Shown: one piece after another, positions 41,764 to 50,340 of the stretch
How positions within the stretch are numbered: the stretch's first letter is position 1
Layout of the letters: each line of letters starts with the position of its first letter
From: Solibaculum_A intestinale
GTDB taxonomy: Bacteria; Bacillota; Clostridia; Oscillospirales; Acutalibacteraceae
Reading direction: 5' to 3'
Length of the DNA: 64,000 bases
Assembly (NCBI RefSeq): GCF_040096205.1
Contig: NZ_JBBMFD010000001.1
Span: 310,001 to 374,000, forward strand
Translations under genes and position numbers: made by a program
Notes under the pieces: model-generated
What the model saw: the letters and a program-made list of their open reading frames with translations, nothing else
Told to the model about the DNA's origin: nothing
Databases searched by the model: none

Positions 41764-41803
41764 AAAAAACCGCCAAAAGGAAAAAGAGCTTTCCTTTTGG
41801 CGG
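41764..41803 (-). terminator. Terminator after rubrerythrin
   Basis: A CCGCCAAAAGGAAA / TTTCCTTTTGGCGG stem is followed on the minus strand by TTTTTTGCG. Confidence 0.88.
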
Positions 41804-41840
41804 TCGCAGAATCGGCTGGTTTATTTTTTACAAGTGCAGA

Positions 41841-42440
41841 TCAGCCCATTACAAAGGGAGCCATATCCAGGCGGATGAAATAACCTTGGTTGTGCCCGCA
41901 GATGGGGCAGATCTCCGGCGCATCGGTGCCTTCGTGAATGCGCCCGCACTTCAGGCACATCCATTTCAGCGGCACCTTCGCATGAAACAGTTCGTCGCGT
42001 TCCACGAGCCTGGCAAAATGACCGAACCGGTCGCCGTGAGTCTTCTCCACCTCGGCGATCATCCGAAAGCTGGCCGCGATTCGGTTGAAGCCTTCCTCGG
42101 CCGCGATATCCCCAAAGCGGGCGTATTCATGCTCCCATTCCTGGTACTCGTTGTGCTGGGCGGCCTTCAGATGGGAGAGCATATCGTCATACAGGTCGAT
42201 GGGATAGCGCCCATCCACCAAAATGTTATCGCCGCAAAGCTCCTTGAGATGATTGTAATAGACCTTTGCGTGGGCTTTCTCTTGGTCCGCCGTGAAACGA
42301 AACACCGCCTCGACCACGTGCAGCTTCTGCTTTTTTGCCTGGGCGGCGGCAAATTCGTACCGGTTACGCGCCTGGCTCTCGCCGGCGAACGCGCGCATAA
42401 GGTTTTCTCTGGTTTGGCTTTCTGCAAATGCAATACCCAT
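41841..42440 (-). CDS. Rubrerythrin
   Basis: 199 residues. A ferritin-like diiron domain (1-150) has FAGESQARNRYEFAA, TADQEKAHA and AEVEKTHGDRF, giving the Glu/His ligands. A C-terminal rubredoxin-like iron site follows (CLKCGRIHEGTDAPEICPICGH). It reduces hydrogen peroxide in anaerobes. The ATG at 42440 is preferred over TTG 42461. Superoxide dismutase is encoded next to it, giving a two-step superoxide-to-water route. Confidence 0.96.
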   Translation of the reverse strand: MGIAFAESQTRENLMRAFAGESQARNRYEFAAAQAKKQKLHVVEAVFRFTADQEKAHAKVYYNHLKELCGDNILVDGRYPIDLYDDMLSHLKAAQHNEYQEWEHEYARFGDIAAEEGFNRIAASFRMIAEVEKTHGDRFGHFARLVERDELFHAKVPLKWMCLKCGRIHEGTDAPEICPICGHNQGYFIRLDMAPFVMG

Positions 42441-42497
42441 AATAAATACATCCTTTCCCAATGTTTGGCTTTAATAGTATGGGTATTTTTTGCAGCG

Positions 42498-43163
42498 TTA
42501 TCCATAGGCTTTGTTATTTGTCTTGTCAGTGGCCAGGCAGCTTTCATACCGATTTTCTGCTTTCTCCCAGTTGACGGTTTCAAACCAGTTGTCCACATAT
42601 GCTCCCAATTGAGCGGGATACCGGAGAAAGTAGGAATGCTCCCATACGTCGATGCCAAAGATCGGTGTGAAGGCGTGAACGGAAGGCGGCTGGTTGTCCC
42701 TGGTGATCTGAATATGTAGGCCGCCGATGTCTCCCGCAACCAGCCAAACCCATCCCGAGCCCAAAACGTTGTAGCAGGCCTGTTTAAACAGTCTCTTAAA
42801 ATTGTCGAGGGAACCGTATTCCGCCCCAATCGCTTCTTTTAGCTTTCCCTGCGGCTGGCCAGTCGATTTGCTGCATACGCCTGAGAAAAACAGGTCGTGG
42901 TTGAATACGCCGCCGGCATAAAACTTGATCTGGTTTTCTGCCGGGGCCGGCAGGTGCAGGTCTGTGGTCACAAGCTCCGGCAGGCTCATGCCGTGGAGCT
43001 GGGGATAGGACGAAATCAGGTAGTTGAGCATATCCACATAAAATGCATAAATCTTGCCGTGATGGTAGTATATCGTATCAGGATCAAAGAAAGGAAGCAA
43101 CGCCGTATTTTCATACGGAAGCGGCGCCTTTTGAAACGGATAATGAACAGACAAAGCAACCAT
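42498..43163 (-). CDS. sodA: Iron/manganese superoxide dismutase
   Basis: 221 residues. Metal ligands are the first His of YYHHGKIYAFYVDML, His in FNHDLFF, and Asp and His in DVWEHSYF; GSGWVWLV is the usual second-sphere segment. The residue matching His30 of the E. coli enzyme is Ile, while Tyr34 is kept. The start is uncertain: ATG 43163 has GAGAGGG almost touching it, whereas TTG 43154 is better spaced. There is no signal peptide. It lies between rubrerythrin and the DUF1905 gene. Confidence 0.93.
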   Translation of the reverse strand: MVALSVHYPFQKAPLPYENTALLPFFDPDTIYYHHGKIYAFYVDMLNYLISSYPQLHGMSLPELVTTDLHLPAPAENQIKFYAGGVFNHDLFFSGVCSKSTGQPQGKLKEAIGAEYGSLDNFKRLFKQACYNVLGSGWVWLVAGDIGGLHIQITRDNQPPSVHAFTPIFGIDVWEHSYFLRYPAQLGAYVDNWFETVNWEKAENRYESCLATDKTNNKAYG

Positions 43164-43302
43164 CCCTCTCTGGTGAAAAGTACCAGGGCCCGTATATGAC
43201 AGAGCCGATATTCTTTTCCAGAATATGTAGGCAATCCCCGGTCGGTTCCTGCTTTTTCGGTTCCTGCTCCTTTTTCTTAAAAATCTGTACTTTGCCGCTC
43301 AT
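43111..43302 (-). CDS. Possible small protein overlapping the sodA start
   Basis: 63 codons starting ATG in a 4-nt overlap with the DUF1905 stop and running 53 nt into sodA. The N-terminal half is Lys/Glu/Gln-rich (FKKKEQEPKKQEP), then ILEKNIGSVIYGPWYF. No family recognised. The start overlap suggests coupling, but the overlap with sodA argues against it. Confidence 0.3.
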   Translation of the reverse strand: MSGKVQIFKKKEQEPKKQEPTGDCLHILEKNIGSVIYGPWYFSPERDGCFVCSLSVSKGAASV

Positions 43303-43577
43303 GATTTGCGTGCGCGCTCCCAGAGGGCAACATGTACGATGTCCCCGGGCTGTTTGCCGATTTTTCGGCGGATTTCCTTGCGGATGCCGAGAATGTGGCA
43401 AGGGTGCCCCATTTTGACGATGCTTCCTTCATAGAGTTCCCTGTCGAAGGCGGCTGTCACCGGAACCCGGCTTTTCCCGAAGACTTCCTTAACGTCAAAA
43501 GGAATTTCTATATAGGCCCCGTCCATATCCGCTGCCTTATGAATGACGGCGTCAAAGGTATAGGTGTTTCCATTCAT
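43299..43577 (-). CDS. DUF1905-domain protein
   Basis: 92 residues, a small beta-barrel: TFDAVIHKAADMDGAYIEIPFDVKEVFGKSRVPV broken by turns, then GHPCHILGIRKEIRRKIGKQPGD. These are the conserved stretches of DUF1905. Function unknown. The ATG at 43577 follows GAGAGGAG; an earlier in-frame start (43595) has no site. Confidence 0.85.
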   Translation of the reverse strand: MNGNTYTFDAVIHKAADMDGAYIEIPFDVKEVFGKSRVPVTAAFDRELYEGSIVKMGHPCHILGIRKEIRRKIGKQPGDIVHVALWERARKS

Positions 43578-43706
43578 GGCTTTTTCTCCTCTCAAATACG
43601 GAAAATGATACTTGTTTGAAAAAAAAGAGGTTGCGGGACGGGGAAGATTGGATTATACTCGTAAAAACAGTCGGCTTTCCTAGTATGACAAAAGAGGGTT
43701 TGCATT

Positions 43707-44396
43707 ATGAATGAGAAAACGGCAAGCGAGCGATTGGAACAATTATTTGGTTTTAAAAATGAAGACGGGCTTTCCGAAGCGTTTCTTTCCGTCTTAGAAG
43801 AATGCATCCGGGACGCGGACGAGGAGGTCCGCGCACAGGCGGCCTCCCTTTTGGCGCTGGTCCCGGCGGACCGGGCGGAGGAGATGCTTTTGCGGGGGCT
43901 GGCGGATGAAAGCGAACTGGTGCGCACCGAGGCAAGCGACGCGGCCGAATGCAGCTGCTCGCCTTTGGTGCTAAAGCGGCTCAAGGAGCTCAGCCGGACG
44001 GATACGGCCATGATACGCGGATACGCGGCGCGCTCCTTTGCGAAGAGCGCCCTTTCCTGTGGAGAAGGTCTAGACGAAGCCGTCTCGTTTCTTGAGGAAA
44101 GCCTGCGGCTGGAAGAAGACCAGTGGGTGGCGCTTTTCTTTTTGCAGGCTTTGTGCCTGCTGGGCCGGTACGATTGCTATCCTCCTCTTCTTCTGGGGAT
44201 CGACAGCGGCGAGTCCCGTAATCGCTGCGCCGCACTCCATGGTATTGAAGAGGTGATGCGGCCGCAGGACAGAGAAACGACGATCGTGAAAATAAAGGAA
44301 AGGCTACGGGTGGAAGACGACGAGGCCGTACGGTCTGCGATAGATATCCTGCTTTCCCATCTGGAAGAAAACGGAACCGGCACGGCGGACGTATGA
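43707..44396 (+). CDS. HEAT-repeat protein
   Basis: 229 residues made of about six helical HEAT-type repeats with the pattern D..VR..A...L (IRDADEEVRAQAASLLA, LADESELVRTEASDAA, LRVEDDEAVRSAIDILL). It probably acts as a protein-binding scaffold, with no catalytic motif. It sits alone in front of a decayed kinase gene; no partner is evident. Confidence 0.8.
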   Translation: MNEKTASERLEQLFGFKNEDGLSEAFLSVLEECIRDADEEVRAQAASLLALVPADRAEEMLLRGLADESELVRTEASDAAECSCSPLVLKRLKELSRTDTAMIRGYAARSFAKSALSCGEGLDEAVSFLEESLRLEEDQWVALFFLQALCLLGRYDCYPPLLLGIDSGESRNRCAALHGIEEVMRPQDRETTIVKIKERLRVEDDEAVRSAIDILLSHLEENGTGTADV

Positions 44397-44403
44397 CATA
44401 ACA

Positions 44404-44975
44404 TGGAGAATACAACGACAGGCGGCATCCTTCTTTGTGGGGCCAACGGAAGCGGAAAAACGACGCTTGGCAGGAAATAGGCCAAAGCGCTGCATATAGA
44501 CAAATCAATATCGAAAACCATTTCTTTCTGGAATCCGGGATTTCCTATGTGAAATCACGTATCCGTGGCGAAATATGCCTTTTCCGTTTTCAGGGAGATT
44601 GAAAAATACCGGTATTTCATTCTCTGCGCAGTACATGGAGATATGGGAGATGAAATCAAAGCCATGTCCTGCCGTGCCATCTATCTATCCGTGCCGCTTT
44701 CGCTTCGTCTCAACCGTATCAAACAGCGAGCCTATGACAAATTCGGAGAACGGGTGCGGATTGGCGGAGATATGTATGACCAGGAACAACGATTTCTTGC
44801 TATTGTCGCATCGCGTCCCACGGAAAAAACAGAGATGTGGTTCAAAACGCTTTCCTGTCCGGTGATTTATGCCGACGGTACAAGAGACGTACAGGATCAA
44901 GTAAAATGGCTGACGGCAAACCATGCAGCAATTCTGGAGAAACGTGGAGAAATCAATTTACATGGAGCAAAATAG
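44404..44975 (+). pseudogene. Decayed P-loop kinase (AAA_18/adenylate-kinase-like)
   Basis: Begins MENTTTGGILLCGANGSGKT, an intact P-loop, then a TAG stop at 44478-44480. Homologous-looking sequence continues in another frame (NIENHFFLESGISYVKSR, about 44507-44562). It then moves to a third frame from about 44565 (VAKYAFSVFREIEKYRYFILCAVHGD to EKRGEINLHGAK), ending at 44975. One stop and at least two frameshifts make this a clear pseudogene. The ancestral product was likely a small nucleotide or metabolite kinase. Confidence 0.8.
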
Positions 44976-44984
44976 AAAAAACAG

Positions 44985-45012
44985 TTGACATTATTTTCTT
45001 GGCTGGTATAAT
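44985..45012 (+). promoter_or_regulatory. Promoter of the manganese-riboswitch gene
   Basis: Consensus TTGACA (44985-44990), 16-bp spacer and TATAAT (45007-45012). Confidence 0.88.
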
Positions 45013-45034
45013 AAAAAATAAGCACTTGTTTCTT

Positions 45035-45122
45035 CAAAAGGGAGTAGTTATAAGTCTTATCGTCAACACCCCGATTCCTTGGAATCTGGCGATGAGCGCC
45101 GAACATCGGTAACAAGACTTTT
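45035..45122 (+). ncRNA. yybP-ykoY (manganese) riboswitch
   Basis: Contains the class-typical GGGAGTAG near the start, CGTCAACAC, GCGATGAGCGCCGAACATCGG and closing P1 halves AAGTCTT (45052-45058) and AAGACTT (45114-45120). It sits between a consensus promoter and a P-type cation ATPase gene, a known partner of this Mn2+-sensing class. The closing AAGACTT also belongs to the terminator stem, so metal binding should favour read-through. Confidence 0.85.
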
Positions 45123-45170
45123 GGATGGCCGTCTGGATTGCCAGACGCTATCTAAAAGTCTTTTTTATTT
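45114..45170 (+). terminator. Riboswitch-linked terminator
   Basis: AAGACTTTTGGAT (45114-45126) pairs with ATCTAAAAGTCTT (45150-45162), around an inner CGTCTG/CAGACG stem, followed by a T-run (TTTTTTATTT). It excludes the aptamer P1 helix. Confidence 0.87.
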
Positions 45171-45193
45171 CCCACAACAAAGGAGGATGCAGC

Positions 45194-47806
45194 ATGCCCG
45201 GCACATATTATAACCAAACTGCCGAAGAGGCACTAAGCCAGACCGGCTCTTCCCTTCATGGGCTCACGCAGGGACAGGTGGAAAAAGCCCGGCAAGCCCA
45301 TGGACCTAATTTACTCGCGGAAGCCAAGAAAAAAAGTCTACTTTTGATCTTTCTCGAACAGTTCAAGGACCTGTTGGTTCTGATCCTGATCGTGGCGGCC
45401 GTTATTTCTCTGATATCCGGCCAGGGAGAAAGCTCCATTGTCATTTTCGCGGTCATTCTGCTCAACGCGGTGCTGGGCACGGTGCAGTATGTAAAGGCGG
45501 AAAAATCCCTGGAAAGCCTCAAGGCCCTCTCCTCCCCCAGCGCTAAAGTGATTCGGGACGGCGTCACGTGCGTCATTCCTTCCAGTGAAGTGGTGGTGGG
45601 TGACATCGTTCTCCTGGAAGCCGGGGACATGGTGGTGGCCGATGGGCGGATTCTCGAGAACTTTTCTCTGAAGGCCAACGAAAGCTCCCTGACCGGTGAG
45701 TCGGAGAGCGTGGAAAAAAACGCCGATCTCATCCCGGGCGGCCAGGTGGCGCTGGGTGACCAAAAGAACATGGTGTTTTCCGGGTCCCTGGTGACCTACG
45801 GCCGAGCAACAGCGGTGATTACCGCCACCGGCATGGAAACCGAGCTGGGCAAGATTGCCTCCCTGATGAACCAGACCAAACAGCGAAAAACCCCCTTGCA
45901 GGAAAGCCTGGACCGGTTCAGCAAGATGCTGGCCATTATCATTATGGTGATCTGCGCGGTGGTGTTCGGCCTCTCCCTTTACCGGCAGATGCCCTTGCTT
46001 GATTCGCTGATGTTTGCCGTGGCCCTGGCGGTGGCCGCGATCCCGGAAGCACTAAGCTCCATTGTCACCATTGTTCTTGCGCTGGGAACCCAGAAGATGG
46101 CCAGGCAAAACGCCATCATCAAAGACCTGAAAGCCGTGGAAAGCCTGGGGTGCGTTTCAGTAATCTGCTCGGATAAGACGGGCACTCTGACGCAAAACAA
46201 AATGCAGGTGCAGCAGGTTTACGCCGACGGGATTCTGGTGGACGGCAAATCTCTCGACCTTGCAAACAATGCCCAGCGGATGCTTCTTAAGGCGGCGATT
46301 CTGGCAAGCGACGCCACCGATGTAGACGGGGTCTGTATCGGCGACCCAACCGAAATCGCCTTGGTGCAGCTTGGGGACGTGTTTGGCGTGGAGGAGGTTT
46401 CCTACCGCAGCCAGCACCCGCGCTTGGGCGAAGTGGCCTTCGATTCCGACCGCAAGCTCATGAGCACCTTACATAACATCGAAGGGATTCCCACCCTTTT
46501 GACCAAAGGCGCCATCGACGTACTGCTGGCCCGTTCCAACCGGATTCTCACCCATGACGGGGTATGTCCCATGACCGAGGAGGACCGGCAGCGGATCTCC
46601 CAGGTCAACGCCCAGCTTTCGGAGAACGGGCTGCGGGTGCTCACCTTTGCCTATCGGGAGATGGAAAGCGAACGGGCTCCCACGGTGGAGGACGAGAAGG
46701 ATTTTACCTTCATCGGCCTGATTTCCATGATGGACCCGCCAAGACCCGAGTCGGTAAAAGCGGTGGCGGACGCAAAACGGGCGGGAATCCGTACGGTAAT
46801 GATCACCGGCGATCACAAGGTGACGGCCAGAGCCATTGCCCGGCAGATCGGCATTTTCGAAGAGGGAGATATGGCTCTCGACGGAGTGGAGCTGGACGGG
46901 ATGACGGACCAACAGCTCGACGAGGTGTTGCCGAAGGTATGTGTGTACGCCCGGGTATCGCCCGAGCATAAAATCCGTATCGTTTCCGCCTGGCAGCGGC
47001 GGGGCTCCATCGTCTCCATGACTGGCGACGGCGTCAACGACGCGCCGGCTCTGAAAAAGGCGGACATCGGCGTCGCCATGGGCATCACCGGCACCGAGGT
47101 TAGCAAGGACGCGGCCTCCATGATTCTGGCGGACGACAATTTCGCTACCATCGTCAAAGCGGTGGTCAATGGGCGCAACGTTTATACCAACATCAAAAAC
47201 GCCATCACCTTCCTGCTCTCTGGCAACGCCGCGGGTATTTTCTGCGTGCTGTTTACCTCCCTGATGGCGCTGCCGGTGCCCTTTGCTGCGGTGCATCTGC
47301 TCTTTATCAACCTCCTTACCGACAGCCTGCCCGCTATTGCTATCGGCATGGAGGAAGCCCGCAGCGACCTTTTGCGCCAAAAGCCCCGCAATCCCAAGGA
47401 CCCCATCCTAAGCAAGGCGCTGACCGGAAAAATTGGAATCCTCGGTTTATTGATCGCGGCGGCAACCATGGGCGCTTTCTTTATCGGTTTAAACCAAGGC
47501 GGCGCGGCGCTGGCAAGTACCATGGCTTTTGCTACCTTGACGCTCGCCCGGCTGTTCCACGGGTTTAATTGCCGGGGCGACGGGTCCATTTTTCGCCTGG
47601 GGCTATGCTCCAACAAATATAGCCTGATGGCCTTCGGCGCTGGCGTTCTGCTGCTGGCGGCAGTCTTATTCCTGCCTTTCCTGCAAGGGCTCTTTTTGGT
47701 CACGCCTTTGACGGCGGCACAAGCCGGCCTGATTGTCCTGCTGGCCTTCGCCCCCACCGTCCTCATTCAGCTATACAAAATCATCCGGGACGGCGTGCGC
47801 AAATAA
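45194..47806 (+). CDS. P2-type cation-transporting ATPase (probable Mn2+/Ca2+ exporter)
   Basis: 870 residues. The N-terminal cation-ATPase domain, TGES (167-170), PEAL in M4 (284-287), phosphorylation site SDKTGTLTQNK (Asp327), nucleotide-binding KGA motif, MTGDGVNDAPALKKADIGVAMG hinge region, and C-terminal helices with NLLTDSLPAIAIG are all present. This is the SERCA/PMCA-like subgroup. Control by a manganese riboswitch suggests Mn2+ efflux. RBS AAAGGAGG lies 10 nt upstream of ATG 45194. Confidence 0.94.
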   Translation: MPGTYYNQTAEEALSQTGSSLHGLTQGQVEKARQAHGPNLLAEAKKKSLLLIFLEQFKDLLVLILIVAAVISLISGQGESSIVIFAVILLNAVLGTVQYVKAEKSLESLKALSSPSAKVIRDGVTCVIPSSEVVVGDIVLLEAGDMVVADGRILENFSLKANESSLTGESESVEKNADLIPGGQVALGDQKNMVFSGSLVTYGRATAVITATGMETELGKIASLMNQTKQRKTPLQESLDRFSKMLAIIIMVICAVVFGLSLYRQMPLLDSLMFAVALAVAAIPEALSSIVTIVLALGTQKMARQNAIIKDLKAVESLGCVSVICSDKTGTLTQNKMQVQQVYADGILVDGKSLDLANNAQRMLLKAAILASDATDVDGVCIGDPTEIALVQLGDVFGVEEVSYRSQHPRLGEVAFDSDRKLMSTLHNIEGIPTLLTKGAIDVLLARSNRILTHDGVCPMTEEDRQRISQVNAQLSENGLRVLTFAYREMESERAPTVEDEKDFTFIGLISMMDPPRPESVKAVADAKRAGIRTVMITGDHKVTARAIARQIGIFEEGDMALDGVELDGMTDQQLDEVLPKVCVYARVSPEHKIRIVSAWQRRGSIVSMTGDGVNDAPALKKADIGVAMGITGTEVSKDAASMILADDNFATIVKAVVNGRNVYTNIKNAITFLLSGNAAGIFCVLFTSLMALPVPFAAVHLLFINLLTDSLPAIAIGMEEARSDLLRQKPRNPKDPILSKALTGKIGILGLLIAAATMGAFFIGLNQGGAALASTMAFATLTLARLFHGFNCRGDGSIFRLGLCSNKYSLMAFGAGVLLLAAVLFLPFLQGLFLVTPLTAAQAGLIVLLAFAPTVLIQLYKIIRDGVRK

Positions 47807-47834
47807 GTTGCCAGTTCCCCTCATACCATGCGTC

Positions 47835-47879
47835 AAGAAAAGGCCCGAAGCGGAATTGCGCTTCGGGCCTTTTCTTTCC
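47835..47879 (+). terminator. Terminator after the cation ATPase
   Basis: An AGAAAAGGCCCGAAGCG / CGCTTCGGGCCTTTTCT stem has a 5-nt loop and ends in TTTCTTT. The symmetrical A/T flanks may let it act for the convergent capA transcript too. Confidence 0.9.
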
Positions 47880-47918
47880 ATCTGCAAACGCCGCTTGCAG
47901 GACAAAAATCCGGTGGTT

Positions 47919-49316
47919 TTATCCCGCCGGACGGATGACGCCGGTTTCGTCAATGTTCACCCCGATGGAGATGCGTTCCAGGTGAGAAAACATCCGGGTT
48001 CTTTCGGCAGGATCGGTTACGATATCGGTGCGGCCGCCTCCCTGGTAGCAGGGTACCAGCACGGATGTCACCGTTCCCTCTTCATCGAGGAGAACTTTTA
48101 ATAGCGCCGTGTCAGTGGGTACGTCGTTGAACCAGAAGTTGCCCAGGCTGTAAAAGATGGGCTTGTCCCGGTAAAATTCCATTCCCTGCAAAACATGGGG
48201 ATGGGCGCCCACCACCAGGTCCGCCCCCGCGTCGATGTACTGCTTGCCCTGGGTGCGCTGGTCCGCTTCCAGCTTGGTGCTGTTCTCCGTCCCCCAGTGG
48301 ACATAGGCTACCACAAAATCGCTGTTTTCCTTTGCCTCGGCGATCACCTGCAAAAAGAGGGCAGGGTCATAGGTACGCAGCACCCCTTCCTTATTCCTCT
48401 CGGCGGCAGGAGTCATGACGTTCTTTTCCGCCCGGGTAGCGGCCACGTAGGCAATTTTTCGCCCATTGACGATATAGTACTGCGGGGTACAAGCCTCCTG
48501 CAAATTCCGGCCGGCGCCTATCCGGTCGATTTCTGCGCCGTCGATGGTGTCAAGCGTGTCAAAAAAAGCATCCTGCCCATAATCATAAATATGATTGTTG
48601 GCAAGGCCCACCAGGTCCACCCCCATCTGGGTGAGAATCTCCACCTTCTTCGGGTTGGCGCGGAAGGTATAAAGCTTACCGGAAAGAGGAACGCCGCGGG
48701 TGGAAAAGGTAAACTCATTGTTTATCAGCATAATGTCCGCGCCGTTCATTTCGCCAAGCAGATCGTCGCCCAGGCAGCCGTAGATACCGTCGGGCTGGTG
48801 GTCGTAGTAGTTCATCTGATACCAGCCGTCGGCTAGGTTGATGTCCCCGGTAAAGCCCAGAATCGTCTGGTCCGGTCGGGCTGCGTCCTTCATTCGGATA
48901 TTTTCGGCAGCCGACAGCGCGCCGGTATATTCGTCATAGAGCACCACGAGGGTGCGTCCGGTCAAGCGGAAAAAAAGCCCGTCGAAATAGCCATCGCTCC
49001 TAATGGCGCTGAGAAGCTTTGGTAAAAAGCCATCTCCTTCTTTCTGCGCGCACCAGTCTAGGAATTCTTTCGTGACCGCCCGTTTAGGATTTGTCCCTTC
49101 CATTGCGGCGAGCACCTGCTCGGAAGCGGTCGGCTGCGGCTGGGGCTCTTCCCTGTCCGATGCTTCCGGTAGTACGGAGACAGCCGGCGGGAGACTGAGG
49201 AGGGCTTGGCTCTCCGTCTTGCTCACCTGCGCACCGGCCGGTACCGAGGGGCCCCGGCATCCGGAAATCAACAACAGCACCGCCGCCAGAACAGCGAAGC
49301 ACATCCGTTTTTTCAT
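47919..49316 (-). CDS. CapA-family lipoprotein (poly-gamma-glutamate synthesis-like)
   Basis: 465 residues with a lipoprotein signal (LLLISGC, Cys22 region), a roughly 130-residue linker domain and a calcineurin-like CapA domain with FTGDINLADGW, LINNEFTFSTRG, LANNHIYDYG, YVHWGTE and GAHPHVLQGMEF. These are the metal-binding motifs of the family. CapA homologs take part in polyglutamate capsule export or hydrolysis, but no capB or capC is nearby, so the substrate is unknown. It follows the LURP-like gene by 19 nt. Confidence 0.9.
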   Translation of the reverse strand: MKKRMCFAVLAAVLLLISGCRGPSVPAGAQVSKTESQALLSLPPAVSVLPEASDREEPQPQPTASEQVLAAMEGTNPKRAVTKEFLDWCAQKEGDGFLPKLLSAIRSDGYFDGLFFRLTGRTLVVLYDEYTGALSAAENIRMKDAARPDQTILGFTGDINLADGWYQMNYYDHQPDGIYGCLGDDLLGEMNGADIMLINNEFTFSTRGVPLSGKLYTFRANPKKVEILTQMGVDLVGLANNHIYDYGQDAFFDTLDTIDGAEIDRIGAGRNLQEACTPQYYIVNGRKIAYVAATRAEKNVMTPAAERNKEGVLRTYDPALFLQVIAEAKENSDFVVAYVHWGTENSTKLEADQRTQGKQYIDAGADLVVGAHPHVLQGMEFYRDKPIFYSLGNFWFNDVPTDTALLKVLLDEEGTVTSVLVPCYQGGGRTDIVTDPAERTRMFSHLERISIGVNIDETGVIRPAG

Positions 49317-49335
49317 AGCCATTTCTCCCCTAGCC

Positions 49336-49809
49336 TCAATCGTTTCCAGAGGAACATTTAGCCGCGTCGATAGCCAGCACGATCATCAGCGAAAAAAGCA
49401 CATCCTCGTTTTGACAAATGTCGATCTCGTAGGTGTCCGTCCAGTTAAACAGCTTCTTGGAGGCGAACATCACCGGCCGGTTCCCGTCGTATACCGCATA
49501 GTTCCACTGCCAGAAGTCGCCGGTCACCTGCCAGCCGTTGCAGTCAAGAACAAAGCTGGGCTTAAAAAAGGCAATCTCCTTCTTGATCTGCCCCACATAC
49601 TGGTCTCCTACGAACATGCGAAACCGGGGCAGAAAGGTAAACGCCTCTTCTTTCACCGTTCCTACCTGCTGGCCCGCCGCGTCATAAATATGCAGGCAGT
49701 GTCCCCATGACAGGGCGCCCTTTACCACAAACATGGTCTGTCCGTTCTCATCGTAAATATCATAGCTGTCAAGCCAGGAAAACATCCGCTGCTTAAACCA
49801 TAGCTTCAT
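49336..49809 (-). CDS. LURP-one-related / Tubby-like protein (DUF567)
   Basis: 157 residues forming a 12-stranded beta-barrel-like pattern: FSWLDSYDIYDENGQTMFVVKG, LHIYDAAGQQVGTVKEE, FVLDCNGWQVTGDFWQWNY, LFNWTDTYEIDI. These are typical of the DUF567/YxjI family, thought to be membrane- or lipid-related scramblase-like proteins. Function unproven. First gene of a two-gene unit with capA. Confidence 0.82.
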   Translation of the reverse strand: MKLWFKQRMFSWLDSYDIYDENGQTMFVVKGALSWGHCLHIYDAAGQQVGTVKEEAFTFLPRFRMFVGDQYVGQIKKEIAFFKPSFVLDCNGWQVTGDFWQWNYAVYDGNRPVMFASKKLFNWTDTYEIDICQNEDVLFSLMIVLAIDAAKCSSGND

Positions 49810-50029
49810 AAAAGCGGCCTTCTTTCTTTTGGTTATGTGAGTTCGATCCGCCGGATATAAAAGAACCGCACCTTCCTATGCAAACCAAAGAAAAGGAAGG
49901 TTACAGTTGATTTGCTCCATTATACCACAGGAGACGCGTGTGCGCATCCTTTTGTTTGCTGCCTTTGATAGACAAAAAGGAAACGCACCCGCTTCATTAA
50001 AAGTCTATGTGTTTATTTTTTAAACTTTG

Positions 50030-50058
50030 TTGACTTTTTAAACAACGCATGATAGTAT
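50030..50058 (+). promoter_or_regulatory. Promoter of the small cationic peptide gene
   Basis: TTGACT (50030-50035), 17-bp spacer and TAGTAT (50053-50058), with an AT-rich surrounding. Confidence 0.7.
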
Positions 50059-50100
50059 ATGGGTAAAACAGAACCTTGAAAATTTAAGATAGCGGAAAGT

Positions 50101-50126
50101 CCTCCGATTCTATATTTTTTCGGAGG
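50101..50126 (+). promoter_or_regulatory. Hairpin hiding the ribosome binding site of the peptide gene
   Basis: CCTCCGA (50101-50107) is perfectly complementary to TCGGAGG (50120-50126), with a 12-nt T-rich loop. The right arm is the only Shine-Dalgarno sequence for the ATG at 50134, so folding would block translation. Confidence 0.6.
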
Positions 50127-50133
50127 TATCATC

Positions 50134-50331
50134 ATGAAACGTACATCCAAAATGAAGAAGGCATGGAAAAAAGAAATGGTTAAGAGATGGGAAAAACTCG
50201 TTCTCCTATACCAAAGTACGAGGGTCTCTCGTTCCGCCAAGCGCTGGGGAAAGCTGGTGCTTGAAGTAAGTAAGTTTCTTTTTTCCGTTCTTTTAAAAAA
50301 GGTGATTGTGCATTTTTTAAAAGACTTCTGA
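50134..50331 (+). CDS. Small, highly basic amphipathic peptide
   Basis: 65 residues, about one-third Lys/Arg (KKAWKKEMVKRWEKL), with a more hydrophobic C-terminal third (FLFSVLLKKVIVHFL). There is no signal peptide and no cysteine. A promoter, a well-spaced GGAGG in a hairpin and a downstream inverted repeat make it credible. I recognise no family. It could be a membrane-active peptide, a toxin or a nucleic-acid-binding protein; none of these is shown. Base composition is more AT-rich than neighbouring genes. Confidence 0.6.
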   Translation: MKRTSKMKKAWKKEMVKRWEKLVLLYQSTRVSRSAKRWGKLVLEVSKFLFSVLLKKVIVHFLKDF

Positions 50332-50340
50332 CCGATGGCG

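Noticed and set aside
41664..41765. 34-residue longer N-terminus for the MATE transporter
   Set aside because: The region contains a good promoter (41689-41718) for the gene itself.
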